From positions 1 to 64,000 of the forward strand of contig JAFAUH010000367.1 in assembly GCA_019243445.1 (NCBI GenBank): a DNA stretch of 64,000 nucleotides. Reading direction: 5' to 3'. Source of the stretch: Streptomycetaceae bacterium. GTDB lineage: Bacteria > Actinomycetota > Actinomycetes > Streptomycetales > Streptomycetaceae. The translations under genes and the position numbers were made by a program. The notes under the pieces are model-generated. The model made no database searches, was not told where the DNA came from, and saw only the letters and a list, made by a program, of their open reading frames with translations. Positions 14,992-21,560 of this stretch are shown in pieces. Every line of letters begins with the position of its first letter. Position 1 is the first letter of the stretch.

Positions 14992-15008
14992 GCCCCCGAG
15001 TAGGGGGC
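14992..15008 (+). terminator. hairpin after regulator copy B
   Basis: GCCCCC (14992-14997), GAGTA, GGGGGC (15003-15008); counterpart of 11791-11809. Confidence 0.45.
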
Positions 15009-15033
15009 GCGCCAACAGGGACAAAAGAAGATC

Positions 15034-15187
15034 ACCGAGGCCCCTCGCCTCAAAACGGACGCCAATCCAGCCGAGGAAGCCTCACCCACTAGGGACCTTG
15101 CCAAGTCCCTGCGAAACCCAACCTGACGGTTGCCACGCCGTCGGGCCGGTCTCTTTTGTGCCCACACAGAGGAAGGACACGGCTGCC
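15034..15187 (+). ncRNA. structured leader RNA, copy B (Rep-like gene)
   Basis: Leader of the 15188 gene. Outer stem GAGGC/GCCTC with inner CCTCG/CGAGG. Second hairpin AGGGA-C-CTT-GCC-AAG-TCCCT. Third hairpin GACGG/CCGTC around TTGCCACG, followed by GGTCTCTTTTG. Both lower hairpins show TGCCA at the apex, as in copy A. The layout suits attenuation or antisense control of replication; inference. Confidence 0.5.
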
Positions 15188-16909
15188 ATGATGCCACATG
15201 GCAGCGGTGGCGGTACCCCCATGCCTGGATCCGGTGTGTCTTGGCCGGATCTACATGTCGACACCGCTACCGTACAAAATTTCGAAACCCGTCCGGCTGT
15301 TCTACGGTTCCCGCAGCTCACCGAGCGGGCGTGGTTCCGGACGGTCGGGATCATTCATGACCGCGGTATGCCGTACCGCTTGTACCGGCTGACCGAATTC
15401 CTGTCACAGTGCCGGGTCGACCGCATGACCGGCCGCGTGCTAGGCCTGTGGTTCACCGAGGAGACCGACGGCGGGATGAAGCTCGCCGAGGAGTACGCCG
15501 AGCGCCACCAGCTGCACGCCAAGGCATTTTGGGAGGATTGGGCAGGGTTGCGCACGGCAGGACTCGCGGAACGGGTCGTTGCTCCGGCGCCGGGCCGTCA
15601 CGCCGTCTACGCGCTGTGCCTGCGCACGGAGTCGATCCCCCACGGCCTGCCGGAAGACCTCGCCCGCCAACTGCGCGTGTGGGCCCTGCCCGAGGAGGAG
15701 CCGGCCGAGGAGGAAGACACCCTGTACGGGCGCCTGTCGGAGGCGGTGGACCCCGCATCGTGGGCCGAGCCGGTCACCCACGAGGTAACCGAGCGCCAGG
15801 CCGCCACACTGGCCGCCATGCCACGTTGGGAGCACCCCGACGGCAGCCCGGCCGCCGAAGCGGCCTCAGAGCTCCGCAAGGCGGCCGCCAGGCTGCCCGA
15901 GGAGGAGCGCCCCCGCGAGTGGATCCGCAGCTCAGCGATCGCCAAGCCGGCCACCACCGACCGCCTCGACCAGTGGCTCGAACTCGCCGCATACACCCAA
16001 CCCGAAACGTCTCCTCTATACCGAGAGGGCTCACAACTATCTGGTTTTGGTTTTAGTGCAGGTAGTAAGGGGTTTAGGCCGTCGAAGAACATCGAAGAGA
16101 CAAAGACGACGCCTTCGGCGGCAGCTAGAAGAAGGGGGCTGGTTCCGTCCGGTGACCCGCTGCCCGCCGTCGCGGATCGGGTCATGCGGCGCGCGTGGGC
16201 GGCGTGGAGGCGTCAACTGGGCCGGGACAAGGTGATTTTGCCGGTCGGTGCCGGTTCGCCGTTCACCGAGCGGCACAGCGGCTCGTCCTGGGATGACCTG
16301 CACCGCACGGTGGGGATCGCCTTGCGCCGTGGCGCGACCGAGTCCGAGCTGGTCGAGCTGATCACGCACAACATCCCGGCTGACATCGGCGACGTCAGCC
16401 GCCTTGTGGGGTGGCGGTTGTGGCGCCTGATCAACGCCCGCACCGACGCACTCCCGTACCGCAAGCCCCCAGCGGTGAAGATCGCCGCCCACGTCACCAC
16501 GTGGGACGAGGCCAGCCCGGCCGCCCGGATGCGGATGCGTGCTGACTCCCGCGCCGCAGAACCCGAGGTGCCAGGCACCCCGAACCCGCTCGCCGAAGCC
16601 GCCCGGGCCAAGGCCCGCGAGGAGGCTGAGCGCCGCCGTGCGCAGGCCGAGGCCGAACGCCGGGCCCGGTACGCCCGGTGGGGCATCAGCGTGCAGCCGA
16701 TCCGAGAGCCTGAGCACGTCATGCAGGCCATCGCCGACGAGCTCAACCCGCCGCGTACCGGCGAGGACGCACGAGCTGCTGCCCTGGACAAGGCCCGGCG
16801 CGAGAAGCGCGAACGCAAGCAGGCCCGCACCGTCGACCCCGTCGCCGCCGCCCGGATGCGGGCCCGGCTCGAACGCCTTGGGATCCGCCCCACCAAGGAC
16901 CCGGAATGA
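15188..16909 (+). CDS. putative plasmid replication initiator (Rep-like)
   Basis: 573 residues from ATG 15188, chosen because GAGGAAGGA precedes it by 10 bp. After the repeat-encoded Gly/Ser-rich start, residues about 35-150 read like a winged helix (FPQLTERAWFRTVGIIHDRG, LTEFLSQCRVDRMTGRVLGLWF, AEEYAERHQLHAKAFWEDWA). A second helical domain near 320-430 (MRRAWAAWRRQLGRDKVILP, VGIALRRGATESELVELITHN) precedes a long charged coil (EAARAKAREEAERRRAQAEAE). I recognise no exact family. The DNA-binding look, elaborate leader, helicase neighbour and plasmid context support Rep; a transcription factor is the alternative. Confidence 0.45.
   Translation: MMPHGSGGGTPMPGSGVSWPDLHVDTATVQNFETRPAVLRFPQLTERAWFRTVGIIHDRGMPYRLYRLTEFLSQCRVDRMTGRVLGLWFTEETDGGMKLAEEYAERHQLHAKAFWEDWAGLRTAGLAERVVAPAPGRHAVYALCLRTESIPHGLPEDLARQLRVWALPEEEPAEEEDTLYGRLSEAVDPASWAEPVTHEVTERQAATLAAMPRWEHPDGSPAAEAASELRKAAARLPEEERPREWIRSSAIAKPATTDRLDQWLELAAYTQPETSPLYREGSQLSGFGFSAGSKGFRPSKNIEETKTTPSAAARRRGLVPSGDPLPAVADRVMRRAWAAWRRQLGRDKVILPVGAGSPFTERHSGSSWDDLHRTVGIALRRGATESELVELITHNIPADIGDVSRLVGWRLWRLINARTDALPYRKPPAVKIAAHVTTWDEASPAARMRMRADSRAAEPEVPGTPNPLAEAARAKAREEAERRRAQAEAERRARYARWGISVQPIREPEHVMQAIADELNPPRTGEDARAAALDKARREKRERKQARTVDPVAAARMRARLERLGIRPTKDPE
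15200..15262 (+). repeat. 63-bp repeat, copy B
   Basis: Partner of 11997-12059, one mismatch. Spans the first codons of the Rep-like gene (GSGGGTPMPGSGVSWPDLHV). Confidence 0.85.
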
Positions 16910-16983
16910 ACCCGCGCGCACCCCGTGGCCCGGTAGGCTCGTTGACCACAGCACAAGCCCACCCCGACGAGAGGACAGCGGCG

Positions 16984-17304
16984 ATGAGCGAGCACCGGGC
17001 CGATGAGCTCGTGCAGGCCCGCCGCTTCCTGCTGTCCGCCCCGGGCCCGGCCGTCACCAATGAGGTGGAGGCCCTGCGGTTGCTCGCTCAGATCGAGGGC
17101 GAGGCCGACGAGCGGCTGACCCTCGCCCTGGAGGGGACCAGCCCGGCCCCGGACGAGTTCGCCGGATACCGGCGGCGCCGCGCGTACGTGTGGGCCCGCC
17201 TCGCCCAGCTCCGCCCGGAGTTCGAGCAGACCGCGGCCGACGCGGTGCGCAGGTGGCAAGAGGCCGACGTGATCCGGGCCGCCGTCGAGGAGGCGGCCCG
17301 GTGA
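16984..17304 (+). CDS. small helical hypothetical protein
   Basis: 106 residues from ATG 16984 after GAGAGGA; an ATG at 16906 overlapping the previous stop is an alternative. Acidic and almost all helical (RADELVQARRFLLSA, ALRLLAQIEGEADERLTLALEG, YVWARLAQLRPEFEQTAADAV), so it may form a coiled-coil dimer. Overlaps the next gene by GTGA. Role unknown; operon with the Rep-like gene is likely. Confidence 0.5.
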   Translation: MSEHRADELVQARRFLLSAPGPAVTNEVEALRLLAQIEGEADERLTLALEGTSPAPDEFAGYRRRRAYVWARLAQLRPEFEQTAADAVRRWQEADVIRAAVEEAAR

Positions 17305-17828
17305 CCACCCCGACGCGGCAGACGCTCAATGTCTTCATGCTGCCACTTCAGATGCCCGGCCCGGACGCGGTGCTCTACCGGCCCATCCGCACGACCCGCG
17401 ACGTAGATGGCGAGTGTGACGGACTGGATATGGCAGCACGGTGGTGGGACCAACTTGCCCGCGACCGCACCGGCGTATGGCTGTACCGCACGGTCACCGA
17501 CCCCGTGGCCGCCACCGCGCTCGCACTGCCGCAGCTGCTGCCGCCGGACCTGGCCCACAAGCTCGAACGGACCTGCGAGTTGACCGTCGCATGGGACCAG
17601 GCCGAAGCCCGCGACGACGAGCACGAGTGCACCCGGCTCAACGCCTGCCTGGACGTGCTGGCCACCGACGAGATGACGCTTGTGCGCGCCGCACTGAGTG
17701 AGGCGTACTTCCGCTGGAAGTCCGCCCGGCGGCACTCCACCGGCGCCGCCGACGGCTGGATTCCCGCACCCCGCGACCTCACCGGCCGCGCCGAGGCGTA
17801 CCGCTACGGCCGACGGCCCCGCCCATGA
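17301..17828 (+). CDS. hypothetical protein, end of Rep operon
   Basis: 175 residues from GTG 17301, coupled to the previous stop. Contains LNVFMLPLQMPGPDAVLYRPI, ALPQLLPPDLAHKLERTCELTVAWDQAEARDD and VRAALSEAYFRWKSARRH; helical and soluble. No family recognised. It ends 65 bp before the end of the convergent recombinase gene. Confidence 0.5.
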   Translation: MTTPTRQTLNVFMLPLQMPGPDAVLYRPIRTTRDVDGECDGLDMAARWWDQLARDRTGVWLYRTVTDPVAATALALPQLLPPDLAHKLERTCELTVAWDQAEARDDEHECTRLNACLDVLATDEMTLVRAALSEAYFRWKSARRHSTGAADGWIPAPRDLTGRAEAYRYGRRPRP

Positions 17829-17893
17829 CGACCTGTCCCCCGGCCGACGCCGACCTCACGGGCACCACCGCGACGCCGCCCCGTCCGCTTGCG

Positions 17894-19423
17894 CTACGCG
17901 CCGGCCGCTGCCAGGTACGCGAGGCGGCGCCGGGCGGCGTTGGGGTCGCCCATGTGCACGGTGGGGTTGTGTTCCCAGGGGATGGCTCCGACCCGGTACC
18001 GGGCCAGTGCCTTGGATCCGGGCGCGAACCGAGCATGCAGCTCGATGACGTGGCGGGGAGTGCCGGCCCGTTCCATGTGGCGCACGCAGCCGCGGCGCAT
18101 CGAGTGCCCGGTGTACCGCTTGAGTTTGCGGCGCAGGGCCCGGCGGCGGAGCCGCCGTTCGGTGCGGATCGCCTCGCGCTCCGCGTCGCTGTCGGCGGCG
18201 GCGAGTTCGGCGCGTTCCGCGCAGGTGCTGAGGAGTTCGCGTTCCTCTGGCCGCAGGTCGCGCACCAGGCCGGCCGCTTTGGCGCGGTCGGCGATGATGT
18301 TGCGCAAGGTGCGGTCGCCGATACCGCCGGCCCGGCGTTCGTCGGCCGGGCGGCGCCCGGCGCACTGGCCGGTGTCGCCGAGGCGGCCCCATCGGTCGAT
18401 CCGTCGCAGCAGCGGCCCGGTGTGCTCCGCGCCGTGTTCGGCGAGCAGTGCCATCCAGGCCCGCCACGCGGTCACCGGGCACAGGGCCGCATCGTCTTGT
18501 GCCACCAGGCGCACGACGTCGCGCAGCTTGCCGTAGGGGTTTGTCTTGGAGCGGCGCAAGGTCAGTTCCAGGGCCGGGCGTTGGATCACCTTGCCGGTGG
18601 CCAGGTCGTAGATGTCCGCGCTCACCTCGGTGACGTCGAGGACGGACAGCGAGACCGGCTCGCTGGCGCGGCCGGCCATGTACCAGTGCAGCAGCAGCGC
18701 GACCGCGTCCCGCAGGCCCCGGGCGGTGTTCCGGTCGCAGGTGGCCACCATCGCGGCCAGGTGCTCGCGGGTGCATTCGGTGGCCTGCAGCACGTCGCCG
18801 GCGCCCGCTGGGTCGGTGGCCTCTTCGGTGGACCGGCTCGCCAGCACTCGGGCGATCAGGTCGCGTTCGTCGTCTCGGACCGGGTGTCCGTTGAGCGCGC
18901 GGACGCTGGCCACCGTGGTGACGTAACTGGTGATCGTGTCGGTGGGGTGCTGTTGGTCGGCGAGGTGGTTGGCCCAGTCCGCCAGGGTGCCGGCATTGGT
19001 GGGCACGCGGCCGTGTTCGTTGCACCAGGCCGTGAATGCCTCAGCCCGAGAGGCACGGGAACGGCGGGTGTTGGCCGGTTCCGCCAGCGCGGCCCGGCGG
19101 GCCGTTGCCTCATTGATGGTGAAGCCGCCGGGCGTGCGTACCCGCCCCGGTTCGGCCGCGGTGTAGTGGCCGGGCAGCACCAGACCTCCCGTACCCGGGC
19201 GCCGGGCGCGCTCCAGCACGCTGCCGCCGGCCCCGTGCCCGTTTTTCGTCACGGGGTCGGGTGTGACGATGGTCGGTGTTGCCGCCCGGTGATGTGCGGC
19301 CAACTGGGCCGCCATGGCTGCGAGCTGTGCGGCCACGTCCTCACCGGCCGCCGCCCGCGCGGCAAGCTGCGCGATGGTGTCGGCCAGCTCGCCGGCGGCG
19401 AGCTCCACCACGGCTCCGGTCAC
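17894..19423 (-). CDS. tyrosine recombinase / integrase
   Basis: 509 residues from GTG 19423. The N-terminal 120 residues are an Ala-rich helical extension and linker with site O3. A SAM-like core-binding domain follows (RRSRASRAEAFTAWCNEHGR...TSYVTTVASVRALNG). Catalytic residues of the lambda-integrase fold are visible: Arg in YMAGRASEPVSL, Lys in LRRSKTNPYGK, HxxR as GHSMRRG and a Tyr in ALARYRVG. It cuts and rejoins DNA through the Tyr. It could integrate or excise the element or resolve dimers. Longer than typical integrases. No tRNA or att repeat was seen next to it. Confidence 0.85.
   Translation of the reverse strand: MTGAVVELAAGELADTIAQLAARAAAGEDVAAQLAAMAAQLAAHHRAATPTIVTPDPVTKNGHGAGGSVLERARRPGTGGLVLPGHYTAAEPGRVRTPGGFTINEATARRAALAEPANTRRSRASRAEAFTAWCNEHGRVPTNAGTLADWANHLADQQHPTDTITSYVTTVASVRALNGHPVRDDERDLIARVLASRSTEEATDPAGAGDVLQATECTREHLAAMVATCDRNTARGLRDAVALLLHWYMAGRASEPVSLSVLDVTEVSADIYDLATGKVIQRPALELTLRRSKTNPYGKLRDVVRLVAQDDAALCPVTAWRAWMALLAEHGAEHTGPLLRRIDRWGRLGDTGQCAGRRPADERRAGGIGDRTLRNIIADRAKAAGLVRDLRPEERELLSTCAERAELAAADSDAEREAIRTERRLRRRALRRKLKRYTGHSMRRGCVRHMERAGTPRHVIELHARFAPGSKALARYRVGAIPWEHNPTVHMGDPNAARRRLAYLAAAGA
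19247..19268. promoter_or_regulatory. CGTCAC-N10-GTGACG site O3 (inside recombinase gene)
   Basis: CGTCAC 19247-19252 and GTGACG 19263-19268, with TTTTT before it (AAAAA on the coding strand). Encodes VTPDPVTK in the linker. Confidence 0.6.
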
Positions 19424-19752
19424 CGTGCGCCCTCGCGCCGCCGGTCGGCCACCGTCAGCGCGGCAGCGGCGAGACTGGCCGCGGTGACGCCGGCCGCCGA
19501 GCCGTACCAGATCCAGCCCACCGGCGCGGTGCCGTGCGGACCGATGAGGCCGATGAACGGCAGTGCCAGCGTCAGCCAGGCGGCGACCAGCGGCCGGGCG
19601 GTCCCGGCCAGGTCACTGCGCCGGGCCGTGACGAGCAGGCCCACGGCCATCACGAGCGCGGCCGGAGGCAGCCAGTCGCAGGCAATGACCTGGAACATCC
19701 CCCAGTCCACTGACACGTGGTCGAAGTTGGTCACCTCATACGATGAGCTCAC
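19420..19752 (-). CDS. small membrane protein
   Basis: 110 residues from ATG 19752. Three hydrophobic segments: near residues 19-42 (FQVIACDWLPPAALVMAVGL), 57-74 (LVAAWLTLALPFIGLIG) and 80-101 (WIWYGSAAGVTAASLAAAAL). The N-terminus would be outside and the Arg-rich tail inside. The stop overlaps the recombinase start by 4 bp, so they are co-translated. Function unknown. Confidence 0.6.
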   Translation of the reverse strand: MSSSYEVTNFDHVSVDWGMFQVIACDWLPPAALVMAVGLLVTARRSDLAGTARPLVAAWLTLALPFIGLIGPHGTAPVGWIWYGSAAGVTAASLAAAALTVADRRREGAR

Positions 19753-19755
19753 TGG

Positions 19756-20067
19756 TCAGCGTCCTTCCTGGTCTTGGGACCGCTCGACGTCGAAGGCGCG
19801 GTTCCATCCCGCTTCGGCCACGGCGTACAGCTGTGGGTCATCGCACACGGCCTCTTGGATCTGTCGGCCGACCGTTTCCATGCGCGCGCCCAATGGCGAG
19901 GCGGCGACGTCCGGATGGGACACCGCAGTTTGCAGGCCCATCATCACGACCCAGGCGTCTTGCCGGGTCATGCCCAACGTGACCGGGCCCATGTCGGCCC
20001 AGCGGGTATACGCGTCGTGCATCAGGCGGACGGACGCCGCCTCACTCTCGCTCGCTTCGTCGGTCAC
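19756..20067 (-). CDS. hypothetical protein
   Basis: 103 residues from GTG 20067. Acidic and helical; MHDAYTRWADMGPVTLGMTRQDAWVVMMGLQ and MGARMETVGRQIQEAV-like segments. No family recognised. Three bases separate it from the membrane protein downstream, so it is part of the recombinase operon. Confidence 0.5.
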   Translation of the reverse strand: MTDEASESEAASVRLMHDAYTRWADMGPVTLGMTRQDAWVVMMGLQTAVSHPDVAASPLGARMETVGRQIQEAVCDDPQLYAVAEAGWNRAFDVERSQDQEGR

Positions 20068-20083
20068 CGCAACTCCCGCTTCC

Positions 20084-20389
20084 TCACTGGGCCCAGGAGC
20101 GCAGCGCGATCCCGGCGCCGGCGGCGCGGGCGGCGAGCTCGCGCAGGCCGGGCAGGCGCACGGTACGCACCGGGTCGCTCATCACCGTGGTGGCGCGGCA
20201 GTCGGCGCACCACCGCCAGGCCGGAACAGGCTTCGATACGTGGTGGAACGTGCGGGTACCGCACCGTTCGCACCGCACGCGCACCCGCATGCCGCCGCGG
20301 CGCATCGGCCGACGGCTCATTTCCCCATGCATGCCGCCCCTTTCGCCGGGTCCGTTCCGGTCCGTCCGCTCCTGCGCCGGTTGTGACAT
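20084..20389 (-). CDS. zinc-ribbon protein
   Basis: 101 residues from GTG 20389 (ATGs at residues 20, 24 and 29 are possible starts). VRCERCGTRTFHHV and WRWCADCRATTVM form a two-CxxC zinc ribbon, followed by a basic helical tail. First gene of the minus-strand recombinase operon, divergent from 20.6 kb. Perhaps a DNA-binding accessory factor; unproven. Confidence 0.5.
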   Translation of the reverse strand: MSQPAQERTDRNGPGERGGMHGEMSRRPMRRGGMRVRVRCERCGTRTFHHVSKPVPAWRWCADCRATTVMSDPVRTVRLPGLRELAARAAGAGIALRSWAQ

Positions 20390-20485
20390 ACCGTCACTGA
20401 ACGCGCTCGCCCCACACTACCAATGATTTCCGACTCTTCCACGGTATTGGAAATTAGTGCGTGGAATTTGTCATGAACATGATTT

Positions 20486-20535
20486 AGATTACGTTAAGTT
20501 ACGTCATTTAGTTTCGTTTAGTTAGGTTGCGTTAC
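20486..20535. repeat. AT-rich region with 5-bp GTTnn periodicity
   Basis: Between divergent genes the sequence falls to about one-third GC and runs in a 5-base rhythm (ACGTTAAGTTACGTCATTTA, then GTTTCGTTTAGTTAGGTTGC). Such iterated GTT/TTA words suggest a cooperative protein site or a melting region. Confidence 0.45.
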
Positions 20536-20555
20536 ATCACAAGAGACGATACGAT
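20527..20555 (+). promoter_or_regulatory. promoter of the 20.6-kb operon
   Basis: -35 TTGCGT (20527-20532), 17-bp spacer, -10 TACGAT (20550-20555). Transcription would start close to ATG 20562. A 22-bp palindrome (20575-20596, centre GCCTGCAGGC) follows within the first codons or leader. Confidence 0.5.
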
Positions 20556-20621
20556 ACTGGCATGACGTCGGACCCGCTGGGCCTGCAGGCCCAGCGGAGC
20601 GAACGAATGGGAGGGCGTGCG

Positions 20622-20828
20622 ATGACGCCGGAAGAGCAAGAGATCGTGACGACGCAGTTCAACGACGACCGCAAACCACTGCACGAGTTCACCTCGGACC
20701 AGCGGCACTGGCTGTGCACCGGCATCGACCGCAACCCCGGCCAGGCCACCCCCGGATACATCGAGGCCGAAGACGCCCGCTTCGGCATCGACCGCCAGGC
20801 AGCCACCCGCGGCCCCGACCCCTTCTGA
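20622..20828 (+). CDS. small hypothetical protein
   Basis: 68 residues from ATG 20622, 6 bp after GGGAGGG. An in-frame leaderless ATG at 20562 would add 20 residues encoded by the palindrome region and cannot be excluded. MTPEEQEIVTTQFNDDRKPL, then FTSDQRHWLCTGIDRNPG; acidic, no family recognised. First gene of the 20.6-26.3 kb rightward set. Confidence 0.5.
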   Translation: MTPEEQEIVTTQFNDDRKPLHEFTSDQRHWLCTGIDRNPGQATPGYIEAEDARFGIDRQAATRGPDPF

Positions 20829-20956
20829 CACACCACCAGCGCGGGCAGGCCCGACCCGCCCGCACAGTCGTCACCAACCCGCCTCCGACACGACCCCAGA
20901 GCGGCGGGGGCGGTAACCGCGCCCGAGACACACATCAACCAGGAGACATCGACGAG

Positions 20957-21418
20957 ATGACCAACGCGACCATCCCGACGACGTACCAGACCCACCAGCG
21001 CCGTGCCATCGAGCTGGACGGCACCGTCCACGCGGCCCGGTACGCAGGCGACCGCGATCACTTCACGACGGCCTGCGCCGCTACCCGGTACCCGGCCCCC
21101 GCCATCGACCGCCTGGTGAACGACGTGGACGCCTGGACGGTGACCTGCCCCGCGTGCCGGACCGCCCTGGCCCTCGTCATCACCTGCCCGCTGTGCAAGA
21201 CCGCCGGCGCCCAGGAGTACGGCGAGCCGATCCCCGGCACCGACGACTACGCGGACTGCGCCCGCTGCATCAACCCCGCCTGCGGCAACCGCTGGGGCCT
21301 GGACCCCGGCGCCGACGGCTCCTGCACCTCCTGCACCTCCTGCGGCGGCTCCGGCCACACCGGCCGCGGCAGCCTCCGCGACCCGAAGTGCTCCTGCGGG
21401 GAGCTGAGCAACTACTGA
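20957..21418 (+). CDS. multi-cysteine zinc-binding protein
   Basis: 153 residues from ATG 20957 (AGGAGA upstream). After an N-terminal 55 residues it has CPACRTAL, CPLCKTAG, CARCINPACGNRWG, SCTSCTSCGGSG and CSCGE: several CxxC pairs, as in DnaJ-like zinc fingers or rubredoxin-like ribbons. Probably binds at least two zinc ions. Role unknown; perhaps nucleic-acid or protein binding. Confidence 0.55.
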   Translation: MTNATIPTTYQTHQRRAIELDGTVHAARYAGDRDHFTTACAATRYPAPAIDRLVNDVDAWTVTCPACRTALALVITCPLCKTAGAQEYGEPIPGTDDYADCARCINPACGNRWGLDPGADGSCTSCTSCGGSGHTGRGSLRDPKCSCGELSNY

Positions 21419-21560
21419 GAGCATGGGCCTTTCCGACGAGCTCAACCGCCGCTCGGCTGCACCCCGCCGAAGCCCGCGGCGCGTAACGACAGTGGTGAGG
21501 GGCTCGCCTCACCACCCACCCATCCACTGGATCACTGAACACCAAGGCAAGGAACGGAAC

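Noticed and set aside
17829-17893. Attachment site or tRNA gene beside the recombinase
   Set aside because: I searched by eye for a tRNA-like cloverleaf or direct repeat next to the gene and saw none; the enzyme may resolve dimers or use a distant site.
17825-20386. 853-codon open frame on the plus strand
   Set aside because: It is the antisense shadow of the recombinase operon, whose catalytic motifs are clear on the minus strand; its translation is low complexity without domains.
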